From positions 248,001 to 312,000 of the forward strand of contig JAKZZE010000010.1 in assembly GCA_024220505.1 (NCBI GenBank): a DNA stretch of 64,000 nt, in the 5' to 3' direction. The translations under genes and the position numbers were made by a program. Shown one piece after another: positions 1 to 12,790 of the stretch. The notes under the pieces are model-generated. The model ran no database searches, was not told the DNA's origin, and saw only the letters and a program-made list of their open reading frames with translations. This stretch comes from Rhizopus arrhizus. Its lineage: Eukaryota; Mucoromycota; Mucoromycetes; Mucorales; Rhizopodaceae. Every line of letters starts with the position of its first letter. Positions within the stretch are counted from its first letter, which is position 1.

Positions 1-866
1 TAGCCTTATATGTTTAAGAAAATAAGCAACTGTAAAACCGAAACTCTGAGATCTCGAACACGCCTAGTTCGTACGACAGCAGATATTTCTAGAGTAACAA
101 GGATCTCTAAATGGACAATCAACAGGAGAAAGAGGGAAGAAAGAAACTTAATGTCTTGTGATCATGAAGGTATTCCGCTATTAGCCTGAAAAGTTATTAG
201 TTCAGTCATCAACCTAGAGCTTGGACAAGGTCCGCTACACACAGTTCCTGATGCTCAGCACATTTTGAGGACCTTAAGATACAGTGTTAGCAGACTGTCA
301 GTCTAAAGGCACAGTAGGAAGCTAGATTTTGAGTCCGGAAGTAAGGAATCGAAGAATTTCATCAGCTGTATAAGTCGGAAAAAGCGATGAATGTGGTATC
401 ACAACAAGCCATTGTATACTATAGAGGGCTGGAAGTCTGCTATCTTTAGCAATGAAACAAATATGAACATTAAGGATGCAGATAGTATACACTAATATTG
501 AAAGCAAGTCGAGCAACCTGAGCGATTTTTTCACGGTGATCAAACAATGAAGCATGCTGGCTGCTCTGTTATGTTTTAAGGCTGTATTAGATATTGAGGA
601 CCAGAATATGTGTGTCAGGTATACGATGGTATAATGAACTCATAAATATACACATATATTTCGCTTACTTCATACCACAAAAGCCTAGCGTATAGTGGTC
701 TAAAACGTCGTAATCTCTCGTTTCAGTATGACAATGACACAAGGCACAAGTCAACGCATGTCACAAACTCAATATTTGATAACAGCGCTTCTGTGCTACA
801 AGTTTAGCCGCCACTAATCCCGGCCAAAGTCCGCTTAAGCATGCCAGGTGGCAATTGATGGCAAAG
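1..866 (+). mobile_element. TE1 copy A: truncated dead Tc1-like transposon
   Basis: Nearly identical to 7149-8013 of TE1-B. The left part lies outside the window. The right part is cut where the G1 LTR begins at 867. In translation the plus strand keeps scattered Tc1 transposase motifs: a helix-turn-helix stretch near 50-150, an FSNETN-like block near 440-460 (first catalytic Asp replaced by Asn), and a QYDNDTRHK-like block near 725-750, all interrupted by stops. No functional product is expected. G1 probably inserted into this copy. Confidence 0.85.
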
Positions 867-1207
867 TGAAGTGTTTTAAGTATTCAAAAATAAGATAAAG
901 AACAATTAACGAGACCGAACAATAGTTCTAAAGTCGAATACTTTTATTAAAGAAAGATTTCAAGGCTATTTATATTAGTTGAGCAAGACCTGAGATTAGA
1001 TGACAAAAATAGTTACGACCGATATGATTTGACATGTATAAGAAAAATTTTATAAACTGATGTTAATAATCAACTGTTGAGATGAAAGTGAAACTTGGCT
1101 GTTTAGGGCAGTGATAATTATCAGGTTCTATTCTTATTCAAACTCATTTGTAAAGATTTAGTCCAGAATGATAAGACTGTATCTTATTGACATGTCAAAA
1201 CATGACA
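867..1207 (-). repeat. G1 3' LTR
   Basis: A 341-bp LTR, read as TGTCATG...CACTTCA on the element strand. It matches 6532-6770 over the shared part and the solo LTR 42514-42854 over its whole length. On the minus strand it carries a TATAAATAGCC-type TATA box and a TTTAATAAAAG polyadenylation-type signal. Confidence 0.93.
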
Positions 1208-1222
1208 TTGCCCCCTTCCAGG
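1208..1222 (-). promoter_or_regulatory. G1 polypurine tract
   Basis: On the element strand CCTGGAAGGGGGCAA directly precedes the 3' LTR start TGTCATG. This is the expected position and composition for the plus-strand primer of a Gypsy element. Confidence 0.85.
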
Positions 1223-1630
1223 TTGTAACTATCTTTTCTGGAATTAATGTGGCAAGTGAAAATATGTTTGTTTAAGTGAATGTCGAAAATGAGGTTTGAG
1301 ATGTCAAGATGAGCTCTATTTGTTGTAATAAATAGGTGCTTGGTAGGGTTAAGTCATATAACGTATAGTGGCTCTTTATATAAACATATAAAGTATAGTG
1401 TTCAAGAATGGAACAAAGCATTTAGGCGATAATAAACCCTGAACAGGAATTTATTGCTAAAGTGATGTTTGTCTGTAAATGTGACTGCGTACAAATGTGC
1501 ATATTGAAAAATATTAAGGCATGAGTAAAAAATTCATTTTTTACTATCCTTGTAAATATTTTATAATTGCGTAATTTGCTGGTAACGTATATGTATAGTT
1601 AATGAAAGTTGGTGGAAGAAGGTCAATGTG

Positions 1631-4600
1631 TTAACGTCTGTTTCTTTTAGAGTTAGTTACACTGCGATGCACGTTTTTTCTTTTCTTGGTCGTATCTTTT
1701 TTAGGAACAAGTTGAACCTCGCGCGCTGGTTCTTGTTCACTTAGACGTGACCAATATTTTTGGATCGGTCTGTAATCATGGAAATGACTAGCCGGTTCCC
1801 AAGTGTCATCTTCTTCTCCATAACCTTTCCATCGAACTTTATATAAGTAATTACCCGGTGATCCCTTATGGTGTAGAACTGCTTCAACATCGTATGATTC
1901 AGATTGATCAGTATTGGATAAGGATACTTCCTGGGAAATAACCTTTATTTGCGATGGAGGTACATCTCTTGGTAAGAGTGCTCCAGTTGCATCAACCAAC
2001 ACATATGAACCACCTTGAGTTTTTCTTTTGACAGTGTAATTACCAACGTAGAGGGGATCACTTTTTGCAACACGGTTTACATTCTTGAGCGTGACTTGAC
2101 TACCAGTGGGGATATCGGTTAGAATTCTGTGAGTTTGGTTGAACTTGTCTCGAGAAGCAGCTTGTGAAGTTTTTATTTTTTCACGAATAGCAGGTAAGAC
2201 AGTGTCATTAAACTCGTTAATTCTAGTTTCTAACTGTTTCATCGTTTCAGGCGATTTAGTTTTGTCCAGCACGTTATTATAATCCTTGTTTTCATTGGGA
2301 CGTCTTGCAAACATCAATGAGAAAGGTCTAGTGCCGTGTAAAGCTGTATGCGTATTGTTGAGGGCTTCTTGGGTACTGTCAACATACAAGTCCCAATCCT
2401 CAGTTCTGCCTTGTAATCTTTTGTGCAAAATATTTTTTGCTTTGCCAACCCATCGTTCGACTATACCGTTAGCTCGGGGATGATAAGCTGATATGAGACG
2501 ATGATCAATACCGGATGATTCAACATACAGTCTGACGAGTTCATTGACATACTCAGTACCATTATCACTTTGGATAATTTTTGGTCGACCAAAGAGCGAT
2601 AAGATACTCCTTAATGCAAGTGCAATAGTGAGAGAAGATTTATCGGGCAAGGCTTTGAGTACACAATATCGTGTAAAGACGTCCACTACCAGAAGGATGT
2701 ATTGATTACCTTGTACTGAAGTAGGGAAAGGTCCGGCTGTGTCGATACAGATGTGATCCCAAGGTGCATCAGCATAGATTGAGGTCAAGGGATTGTATCC
2801 GTGCTTTGCGATATTGAATTTTTGGCAATCAGGACAACTACGTATTATTTCAAGTGCATCTTCCTTGAGCTTTGTCCAGTGAATACCATCACTATGTAAA
2901 GCTGTTACGATTGCTTGAGCTCCACGGTGTCCCTCTAAATGTGTATCCATGAGTAGCTTTTGTCTGTCTTCTGGTGCTGGGGTCATCAAGTCAGCAGGCA
3001 TCATCATTCTGGATGTAAGAATTGATCCGTTAGAATTGATAATTTGGGAAGTGACAATTGTTTTGATGGTTTTATTATCCCCCTCCAGCGTTTTTTCAGG
3101 TTCGAAAAGACGCGACAAAGCATCTGGTAGAATATTTTGAATACCAGGTCAATGGATGATTTTGAAGTTATAATCCAGTATAGTGTCCAGCCAATTGATC
3201 ATCATAGCATTAGCTACAGGCTGAGTGTGGAGATAAGTCAAGGCCTTGTGATCAGTGTATAAGGTGAATGGATTACCCCACAAAAATGGATGAAACTTCT
3301 TTAGTGCAAATATCACTGCTAGTAGCTCACGTTTAGTGGTAGAATAATTCTTTTCAGATGTAGAAAGTGAGCGTGCCATGAAACCGATATATCGAGTCTC
3401 ATTTTTGATAACTTGGTAAAGAACAGCACCAATTGAATAGTTACTAGCATCAGTAGCAACATAAAAAGGTTGTTCTAGATCTGGATGATGAAGAAGTGGC
3501 GCAGAAGACAATAATGCCTTGATCTTTTCAAAAGCTCTTTCTTGTTCAGATGTCCAAAGTTTATCAAGTTTACCTTCAAAACGTAATTTGTCCAAAGGTG
3601 CAGTGACTTCAGAAATATTTGGCAAGTATTTTCTAAAATAATTTACCAGTCCTAAAAAGCGTTGAATCTCTTTTCCAGATGCAGGTCTAGGCCAAGTCAA
3701 AGCGTTTGTAACTTTACGAGGATCGAGTCGAGACCCTTTGGCATCAACACAGAAACCAAGCAAGTAAACAGTAGACTGCGCAAAATGACACTTGTCTGGG
3801 TTAAGGATCAAATTCACTTTAGTTAATCTCTGAATTATGTTTTGCACATGTGTGATGTGTTCCTCATAAGACTTGGAAAATATGATGATATCATCAACAA
3901 AAGCCTGTGCATAAGGTAAATCACGTAACACTATATTAATCACTCGTTGATAACGGGAAGCAATATGTTTCAAACCAAATGGACAACCTCTAAATTGGTA
4001 TTGTTGACCTTCAAAAGTGAATGTGGTCTTAATACGATCAGGCTCATAGATTTGGAATCGATGAAATGCTTGTCGAAGGTCAAGAGTGGTAAAAATAGTT
4101 GATCCTTGTAATCGATCGAAAATCTCTTCGATCTTTGGAATAGGATGTCTATCATTTGACACAAGAATAGAATTTAACAAACGAGGATCGAGACAGGGTC
4201 GATGTCCTGTGAGATTACCAAGCAAGTCTTTCTTAGGTGCCAATGTTAAAGGAGAATTCCAATCTGAATTAGGTGATGCACGTTCAATAACTTCATCCTT
4301 TAACCAAGTGTCAATACATTCACGCATGATTGGTAGTAATTTAAAAGGAGTACGATATGGTGCACGGTAAGCAGTTTTTCCTTTAACAGTTTCTAAACGT
4401 ATAACTGACTCTGGTACAGTACAGAATGAATTCTTTGGTATTAAGGCATTTTGATCAACAAATGGTTTAACAGCATTATGAAAATGAGCTTGTTGCTCAG
4501 GTGTACCGAAAGGAGCTTTGTTAGGTTCAGGTGTATCATCCGTAATCTCTTTGTCAATAACTGGTGCAAGATTAGGATGTCTGATAGCTAAGTTGGTAAC

Positions 4601-6496
4601 AAGAATGTTTAACTTGTGCATCAGATCTAATCCTATTACAACTTCAGTATCCAAGGAAAGAGGAAGGACTTCAAAAGAATGGGATGTATGAATAAGATTT
4701 TTATCATTATCACCGTAAATAACACTTAATGGAAATTTGGTTGTACCGAAACGTTTACTAACATTATCACTTGTAGCAAGTATAACGGAACCAGATACAT
4801 TTCTATCAACTGCAATATTATATTTATTAACAAAGTTTGTGTCTATCGAGCTAAAAGACGAACCACTATCAACCAGGGCCATAGTGTTCACATTCTCTAT
4901 AGTGATAGGTACAATTAAAGAATGGTTAGTACTTTTAAATACTTCATTCTGTTTTGTTAATTTCTTACAATCATAGTTCACTGGATAACCATCGTCATCT
5001 ACGTCCATCAAGTTGCTATCACCACTAGACACCTTGGAAGATGCCTGTTGTGGTCTAGCTTGAGGAGTGATGGTGAGGTTAGGCTTGCTACCATTGGATC
5101 TTGAGGTATCCAAGCGAACAGAACGGATGGCCTTAGTTGGACCTTGGTAGGGCTTGTCCCGAGGACAGTGAGCAGCATGTTCCCTCGACCATGGTACATT
5201 ACCAGAGCAACGATAACAGTTTTTGGCAGCAGAGACAAATGAGAAAGGTCGATTAGATGTAGCAGGAAGAGAGGTAACCGAGGAAGAGTTTTGCTTCAGC
5301 AAGTCCTTGTATTTATTGCACCTTTCAGTGGGATGATTGGCAATACCATGGATGGCGCAGCGGAACTTGTTCTTCATACTACCCATAGAGACTCTTTTAA
5401 CATTTGCAAGTTGGTTATTTGATGTTTCCAAGTTGTTTGGATTGTACTTCGATGCTTCTGTTCCTTTTGAAAGGAGAGGCGAGGATGAAGTTTTTAATCC
5501 AGAATCTTGACGATTAGATGAGCCGCTTTCTGAACAAAGGTTTGATGACAGAACCATTCGTGCTTTGGCAGCAACTTTTGCCACAGAGTCTTGTTGATCT
5601 CGACCAAGGTTTAGCAAGGAACGAGAGACCTCCTGACGTAAAAAGCCTGGTAAAGCACGCTTGTAAATGGAAGCAGTCCTGATGTCATCATCCCATTTAG
5701 CAGCCCGTCGAATGCGTTGAAATCGATCTGTAAAGGCTTCGATCGACTCAGTTGGAAGCATTTTCAATGATAAGAGTTGATCCATGTACTCTAATTCTTG
5801 AGCTACGTCTTGAGCGGCATAGGTCTTGACAATGATTTTTCTTACTTCAGACCAGGTCAAACTACGCCCTTTTAGCACCTCGTTAAACCATGACCGCTGA
5901 TCTCGGTTCATCTTGATTGGGACCAGGCGAGACCAACTAGAATCGATAGATAGACCGTTTGACTCGATGATTAAGGAGAAGGTGTCAAGTAAGTCTTCTA
6001 CAGAGTCGTGTACATCGGCATCTTTTCTCCAGATATTACCCCTCCATTGCCAGATAGGAAGATCAGGTGGGATAATGTGAGCCGATCGAGGGTTAAGAGC
6101 AGTACTTGAGAGGCCAGAACTGAAAGCAGCATTACTTGCCGGTGTGGGGGGAGTAACACAGAAAGCTTGAGCATCATCTAAAAACTGGATGCAGTTCTTT
6201 ATATTCACTGCTTGCTCTTGTAGCTTGGTTAGCTCTTCTTGAGGAGCTCCAGTCACCACAGCACGAGCGATCTGTTGTCTAAGGTCTGTCAATGTAACTC
6301 TTAGACCCATAACAGCATCAGTAGGGGAATCTTCTTTTATTTCAAAATGATTTGAAGTAGTAAAAGCAGCTTCTTCAACAATAGCCATTTCTATGTCTTC
6401 GCTGACTCTTGACGTCTCTTCTTGTTTATCAATGTTACCTTTTTCATTAAGGGAAGAAACTTGAGTGGATTGATTGTTGTCAGTCATATTTTGCAA
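1631..6496 (-). pseudogene. G1 gag-pro-pol polyprotein with one internal stop
   Basis: One frame of about 1,620 codons reads Gag, protease, reverse transcriptase, RNase H, integrase and chromodomain. Gag has a CAIHGIANHPTERC motif and a C-x2-C...H...C knuckle (CYRCSGNVPWSREHAAHC). Protease has VDSGSS, RT has FVDD and RNase H has TDAS. Integrase has an HHCC finger (HLEGHRG...CPDC) and DDE residues in CIDTAGP, SDNGTE and GIVERW. The C-terminal chromodomain (YKVRWKGYGEEDDTWEP) probably tethers integration to modified histones. The frame is broken by a single TGA (3149-3151) between RNase H and integrase, in the context IIH-stop-PGIQNILPDALSR. A CGA-to-TGA change is the simplest cause. The start at 6496 is the first Met after the leader. 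Confidence 0.9.
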
Positions 6497-6531
6497 TTTT
6501 AAACAAGAGTTCAGAATTCGTTAAAAAAAAA

Positions 6532-6770
6532 TGAAGTGTTTTAAGTATTCAAAAATAAGATAAAGAACAATTAACGAGACCGAACAATAGTTCTAAAGTC
6601 GAATACTTTTATTAAAGAAAGATTTCAAGGCTATTTATATTAGTTGAGCAAGACCTGAGATTAGATGACAAAAATAGTTACGACCGATATGATTTGACAT
6701 GTATAAGAAAAATTTTATAAACTGATGTTAATAATCAACTGTTGAGATGAAAGTGAAACTTGGCTGTTTA
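6532..6770 (-). repeat. G1 5' LTR, truncated by TE1-B
   Basis: It matches the first 239 bp (plus-strand view) of 867-1207 and ends at TA (6769-6770), where TE1-B starts. The missing part, beginning GGGCAGTG, does not reappear after 8402. Confidence 0.9.
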
Positions 6771-8400
6771 CAGTAGCGGACAAAACTGGTGCACAAAAAT
6801 TAAAATCAACATTGTATCTCCGCCATATGTCTGCGACTTTTGTGGCATATACCATCTGAAAGACAGTCCAAAATATACATTATGTTATGTAAACCGGAAC
6901 TGTGCCGGACATCCCCCAGGCATAAGGTCATTTTTAGTGATTTTTTGCATATTTCAATTTTCGCCAAAAATGTAGTGCTTGTCTAGCCTTCTTTCAATTT
7001 TCCCCATATCTCTCCCGTTTGCTTTCAGATTTCACAGCAGATTAGTAAATTCTAGTAGCTCTTAAAAAATATATAAAACTGTACTTATTTTGTATTTCCC
7101 ATTGAGTCCCCCCTTTTGTTTTTACCCTATTCACTATAACAAAGTACTAGCCTTATATGTTTAAGAAAATAAGCAACTGTAAAAACGAAACTCTGAGATC
7201 TCGAACACGCCTAGTTCGTACGACAGCAGATATTTCTAGAGTAACAAGGATCTCTAAATGGACAATCAACAGGAGAAAGAGGGAAGAAAGAAACTTAATG
7301 TCTTGTGATCATGAAGGTATTCCGCTATTAGCCTGAAAAGTTATTAGTTCAGTCATCAACCTAGAGCTTGGACAAGGTCCGCTACACACAGTTCCTGATG
7401 CTCAGCACATTTTGAGGACCTTAAGATACAGTGTTAGCAGACTGTCAGTCTAAAGGCACAGTAGGAAGCTAGATTTTGAGTCCGGAAGTAAGGAATCGAA
7501 GAATTTCATCAGCTGTATAAGTCGGAAAAAGCGATGAATGTGGTATCACAACAAGCCATTGTATACTATAGAGGGCTGAAAGTCTGCTATCTTTAGCAAT
7601 GAAACAAATATGAACATTATGGATGCAGATAGTATACACTAATATTGAAAGCAAGTCGAGCAACCTGAGCGATTTTTTCACGGTGATCAAACAATGAAGC
7701 ATGCTGGCTGCTCTGTTATGTTTTAAGGCTGTATTAGATATTGAGGACCAGAATATGTGTGTCAAGTATATGATGGTATAATGAACTCATAAATATACAC
7801 ATATATTTCGCTTACTTCATACCACAAAAGCCTAGCGTATAGTGGTCTAAAACGTCGTAATCTCTCGTTTCAGTATGACAATGACACAAGGCACAAGTCA
7901 ACGCATGTCATAAACTCAATATTTGATAACAGCGCTTCTGTGCTACAAGTTTAGCCGCCACTAATCCCGGCCTAAGTCCGCTTAAGCATGCCAGGTGGCA
8001 ATTGATGGCAAAGGTATGATGATACGACACTAGATCAAAAAGGGTCGATGATCTTTGGAAAAGAATAGTTAAAGAGCCGGGTTCTTTTACTGAAAATGAT
8101 ATACACGCATATTATTAGCATATGCAAAGAAGAATATCCGATAATATCAAGAGATGAGATGATTATCTAAAGTCTAAGATTTTAGCCACTTTTGCGGTTT
8201 TTAGAAAATATAAGATTTTATAAATTCAAAGCACGCTTATCGCTCAGTTTTAACAATGTCATGCTTAGAACATACATAGATTACAATGACTAGTATATCC
8301 TCCTTCTAGTACAGTTTCATGACTATTGCAATTACCATGAGCAGGTAATGGTAGTTAAAAGCTAAAAAAAAGTTTTGTGCACCAGTTTTGTCCGCTACTG
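6771..8400 (+). mobile_element. TE1 copy B: complete 1,630-bp dead Tc1-like transposon
   Basis: Terminal inverted repeats of 28 bp start CAGTAGCGGACAAAACTGG and the element is bounded by TA at 6769-6770 and 8401-8402. The body holds a decayed Tc1 transposase (about 7165-8010, plus strand): an RSRTRLVRTTADISR helix-turn-helix relic, an SAIFSNETNM block with Asn at the first catalytic Asp, a GCSVM block and QYDNDTRHK, with shared stops and frameshifts. Its flanks (G1 LTR left, unrelated LTR-like DNA right) do not form one target, so this copy is probably a recombinant. Confidence 0.92.
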
Positions 8401-8402
8401 TA

Positions 8403-8724
8403 TGTTGCTTTATTAATAAAAACATTTGAGGCTATTTATACTTTTTGGATGTCTGGATCTTTACCGCTATTTCAATTGATCGGTTAAAAGAATAATGTGG
8501 GAAGGATGGGAAGATAAAGGAAAGATGTAGATAATCAATAGCCGCTGTCTTCTTGACGAATCAAGGGACAATGAAGTAGATAAATTATTGATCTAACGAT
8601 AATTATCGAATAAGGTTGGATTGAACTGCCGTTGTTGTAATCAGGTTCCGATATAGTCGTGGGAACGCCGATAGGGACAACAGGGCAGAGTTGGCTATTG
8701 CGGAGATCTCTCGTTTATCCATGA
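8403..8724 (-). repeat. LTR-like remnant
   Basis: The minus strand shows a TATAAATAGCCTC motif followed by TTATTAATAAAGC, the same TATA-then-AATAAA arrangement as the G1 LTR, with weak overall similarity. It is cut on the left by TE1-B. I see no gene here. Confidence 0.4.
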
Positions 8725-9775
8725 ATGTTCACTTTACTAGTTGTGTGGATACAACACTTTGCCTCCTCCTCAGCACGAAGATGGTTCTTTAACCGAGAGT
8801 TTGCTAATTGGGGAGCTTTTCGAGAAGAATTCCTAGATCGTTTTGCTATTAAAAGAAGTTCTCCCAAGAAAATATTGAAGAAAATTTTTGAAATTAAGCG
8901 TTTACCGGATGAACCAATTCGCATGTATACTGACCGATTCGATGAGCTCAAGACTCCCCAGGTCAGGGAAACCAAGAGGAATTCTACTAGTACTTGTCTC
9001 ACCAAGGAGGATCTAAAAGAAGCTTTCATCAATGGTATTCGTCCAAAAAGGCTCAAAGAAACTATCAAGCAATCTGCGCCTGCTACATTACAAGATGCAA
9101 AAAGACTCGCGAAAGCCAAAGATGATGACGATTCTTCTGACGAAGAGGAATCATACAGCGACAAAATGATTCTAGTCAATACGAATACAGCAAACAGACC
9201 ACAAGCAAGACGTCGGACAAGAAAAACGCAACCAAGCCTACTCTTAAAAAGGAAAAGACTGTAATTAAAGTTTCTGCTAAGAACAACGAAGAAGCTTCAG
9301 TCCAATAATCCATGCAAAAACTAGCAGAATCGTTTCAATCGTTATCGTTATTAGTACAAAATCAAATATCGCGCAACAACTCAAACCAACAAAATTATGC
9401 TAAAGAACGATCATGCTATAACTGCCAAGGAATGGGTCACGACGCTAAATCTTGCACTAAAGCTTGTAAATTATGTCATGGTAAACAAGGAGATCACGTT
9501 TATTCGGAGTGTCCTCAATATCGCCCTAAATCTGGATCAGGTGCAAATGGCTCCTATCGGGTACTGTCCTCAGCTACGTCGGACGAAGAAGCTAGTGACG
9601 ATAATTGTGAACCAGCTTATGTGGTACCAAAACGTTCTCATGAAAGTAGTGCAAATGAACGAAAAACACGTGTGGAAAGAAATTGCGTGTGCATGACACC
9701 ATACCATCAAATCATCCTAAGGCAAAGAAAATCTCTACTCAAGGTGAACGACCCGTAACAAAAGAAGTAACGAAC
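8725..9775 (+). pseudogene. Decayed Gypsy gag fragment
   Basis: An open stretch (8725-9264) encodes a retrotransposon Gag capsid-like segment (WFFNREFANWGAFREEFLDRF and EIKRLPDEPIRMYTDRFDEL) followed by an acidic, then basic tail. After a frame break, 9312-9758 encodes a zinc-knuckle region, CYNCQGMGHDAKSCTKACKLC...H...C. No protease or RT follows. A purine-rich tract AGGAAAGGGGAG lies at about 9804-9815. This is an internally deleted or decayed Gypsy copy, different from G1-G4. The first Met is not necessarily the true start. Confidence 0.75.
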
Positions 9776-11184
9776 GCGCCTATGGAAATCGACATGTGTT
9801 TAGGAAAGGGGAGTTTTAGGTAAAATAATATAGCAATCAAAGATAAAGAAATACTGTTAGAACTTGGTATCTCTTTATTAAGTTAAGATAACTATTGTAT
9901 GATTCAAAAAAATAAATTCTACATGTAAAAAGTGAGAGTATTTATAGACATGATACGGATAAAGAATTAGGACAGATTTATAATCAATTTGACAGTATAG
10001 ATGATTACTATTTCTAATTATTAGTTTAGCCTGTTCCTAGCTTGTATTGTCAATTATGCTATTGGGATGGTTTCAGATATAACTATTTAAGGAGACGGTA
10101 CGGATGAATATAAAGTCCTTTAATTCCGTGATTGGATATCATTGTTAACAATAATATCTCATTCAGGATAAATTTTTTCATGACTAATGATGATCCGGTA
10201 AGTAATCGTCATTCCTTATTCAACATGCTCATACTATCAATAAACTAAATTACAGCCATGTCATCTTATTTGCCTATGTGAAGTTAATATGAATAAAGCT
10301 TAATATAAAAATCTAATTAAAGTATTTTATTGATCTGTGTTGGGAATAATGTTATAAATGATTCCAAGTTATGTCAACATATTATTCAGGATCATATCTG
10401 ATTCCTTTTACTAAAATAAAGGGACTATAATCTTATGTATCCTTAACAAATTGATTGATAGAACACCTGAAAAGTTTGGCATTGAAAACGTCTTCCGGTT
10501 TAATCGTATTTCTAGGAAGCACACCTTCTTGTAACGCAAACGTTGTGTCGTATTTACCTCATTAAATACTATTATTCGTATGAGATTACTCAGATCTTAT
10601 ATAAGAAATAACAAGTACTGAATACATAATATTACTTATTACATATTCCTTAAAAGCTCATATACAATGTTTATATTGTTCAAGCTCAATACTAAAATTG
10701 AACTTGAACTCACTTCGGTCCTTGAATAATTTCATTTCCTATATAAAGGCGTAGTTTGATTAAATGGGTTCTCTCTCTCGAGTCTTGAAATCTAATAAAG
10801 AGGTTACATAGAGACTCATTCACTAGTTTTCAAGTACTATTTCCTTTCTTTTTTCTCACTTTATTATCTGCAAATATCTCACGTTGGTTCTTCAACAACC
10901 ATGGTAGGTAACACTGAGATATTTGGTACTTATAATATAAAAACAGTAAGGAGTCAATAGCTAACAACTACTATTTATTAAGTAAGAAAAAGCAGAGGAA
11001 CTAATAATTTAGAATGAACCCTGGATTATATTGTCTGACTATTAATTATATAGTCTGACGTAGGCTTGACTGAGATCAATCATAAAATAATAAATAAAGA
11101 CATCATTAATGACCAAACACGACATCACCCCCTACCAGTTGGTATCAACGTTTGGAAGTTGAATGGGAAGTGTTTGAACAGCTA
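9776..11184. other. No gene; probable long LTR remnant
   Basis: AT-rich. On the minus strand a TATAAATACTC motif and AATAAAG lie near 9862-9945. Near 11120-11145 the minus-strand text has a GGTAGGGGGTGATGTCG motif that resembles the G1 polypurine-tract/LTR junction. A minus-oriented LTR of about 1.26 kb (about 9862-11122) would explain both, but only one copy is present, so this is weak. A 93-aa open frame at 11066-11347 crosses into TE2 and looks fortuitous. Confidence 0.3.
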
Positions 11185-11186
11185 TA

Positions 11187-12788
11187 CAGTAAGGGACAAA
11201 ATCAGTCCGTTTTTTGGTTTTTTCGCAATGCCTCGCCGGGAATTAAGCTTAGAGCTCTGTTTTGCTGACGAAAAATTTGTCTCTTCCTTCAACAAAGTTG
11301 ACAATATTTGTCGGAAATGGTATTTTTTATTTTCCGCCATGTTATAAGAAGATATATTGAAAATAATGTATTTTTATTTTTTTGAATTTCGATTAGTACT
11401 TGGTATCGCGGCCCTTACGCTGGATTACGTCCCGAACTCGACGGGGCATAGAGTGAATAAGGTTTCTACAGTACTCTGGAGTTGCTAGGTCATACCAAAG
11501 CTTCGAAACCCGGTCAAAAAATGCTTGGTCAGTCTCAACCACAGAAGAAGGTGGTCTTGTCATCTGTTCCTTCTTTTTAAGCATGGCCCATGCATTTTCA
11601 ATTGGGTTAAGGTCAGGGGAGTATGCTGGCCAACTCAGGAGCTTAATCTTGTTCTTTTGGAACCATTTTGAAGGAGCTGAAGCACAATGGATGCTTGCAT
11701 TATCTTGTTGAAAGATCATGTCCTTACTTTGCAGGCCATAATACTTCAATGTCTCCTTGTATTCCTCCTCAAGTACTGACGTGTATAGCTCACCATTTAC
11801 ATTACTTTGTAGCCAGGACATGTAGCCCCCTCCATGTATAGTTATGCAACTCCAAAGCATGATCCCGCCTCCTCCATAAGCATGTTTCTTTTTGTAGTGA
11901 TGGTCTCGATAAGGTGCATTATCCTCTTTCCAAGCGTATTCTAGGCCATTAGACCCTCTTTTTTGGATCTTTGTCTCATCAGAAAAGACAACGCGTTCCC
12001 AATCAGTCTCGAACCAGTCTTTATGAGCCTTTGCCCAATCATATCGTGCCTTTTGCTTGTCATTATTAAGTGGAAGTACTGTCTTTTTCTTAGTCGATTT
12101 TAGACCTTTGCGTTTCAAAGTACGAGCAATTGTTTTTGGATTGACCATTTGATCTGGTTTTTTAACGCCAAAGGAAGCATCGGCTGCGCTTTTAGATAAG
12201 CCAAGTCTTATGTCTCTAGCTGCTTTGGTTTCCTCCCTAGGTGTGAGTAAACGATGTCTACCCGCGCTATTTTTTGACTGCAACTTGTTTTTCCTTGAAA
12301 TTCTTCGAATCATGGACTTTCCACAGCCTACTTTTTTTTAATTACATCCCATGGAATGGAGTGGTTCAACATGTTTTCAATTTGGGCATGTTTGTCGGCA
12401 TTCTTTGCTGTCATGGCGTGTTTGGCTAATCTGAGATGAGGTAAATGAGGAAAAAGAAAAAATGTAAAAAAATAAAAGAAGCTAAAATATGAGAACACGT
12501 TAGCGTTCACTGACGTCATAAGACGTACCAAACTAAATCTCAAGTCAGTCCAGTGACTGTTTCTGGAGATATGGTGTCTAATGCAAAATCGGGCGTTAGC
12601 AACAATCACGGAAAATCACTTTTTCCGCCATAACTACAGAGAAAATGGTGGTAGAAGCAATTAGGTTACACCAATAATTTTGTCTAGCTTGCGTGCAAAT
12701 GTTTCGTCAGCAAAGCGAAGCCCTAAATTTAATTCCCGGCGAGGCATTGCGAAAAAACCAAAAAACGGACTGATTTTGTCCCTTACTG
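11187..12788 (-). mobile_element. TE2: Tc1-like transposon
   Basis: 1,602 bp, flanked by TA (11185-11186 and 12789-12790). The inverted repeats begin CAGTAAGGGACAAAATCAGT, are identical for about 60 bp and remain similar for about 30 bp more. The transposase lies on the minus strand. Confidence 0.95.
11393..12414 (-). pseudogene. TE2 transposase, one-base frameshift
   Basis: A Tc1/mariner DD34E transposase, cutting and joining at TA. The C-terminal 306 residues are open (12313-11393) and hold FSDETK, FQQDNASIH and SPDLNPIENAW, with exactly 34 residues between the second Asp and the Glu. The N-terminal 28 residues (from Met at 12414, MTAKNADKHAQIENML) are in another frame and run into a run of eight A (minus strand, about 12345). 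One missing base there would explain the break, and the total would be the usual 340 residues. A sequencing error in the homopolymer is possible. Confidence 0.9.
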
Positions 12789-12790
12789 TA

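Larger units (their letters stand above)
867..6770 (-). mobile_element. G1: Ty3/Gypsy chromovirus, truncated at its 5' LTR
   Basis: A minus-strand LTR retrotransposon. It runs from a 5' LTR (6532-6770, truncated), through a leader of only about 35 bp and a gag-pro-RT-RNaseH-integrase-chromodomain frame, to a polypurine tract and a complete 341-bp 3' LTR (867-1207). A solo LTR of the same family lies at 42514-42854. The 5' LTR stops exactly at a TA where TE1-B begins, and its remainder is not found beyond TE1-B, so part of the element has been lost. Confidence 0.92.

Noticed and set aside
322..555. Repeated 77-98 codon open frames (322-555, 7469-7765, 49714-49947, 57516-57812, 62337-62633) with a shared protein sequence
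   Set aside because: They are antisense to the decayed TE1 transposase and recur only because TE1 recurs. The sense strand explains the sequence.
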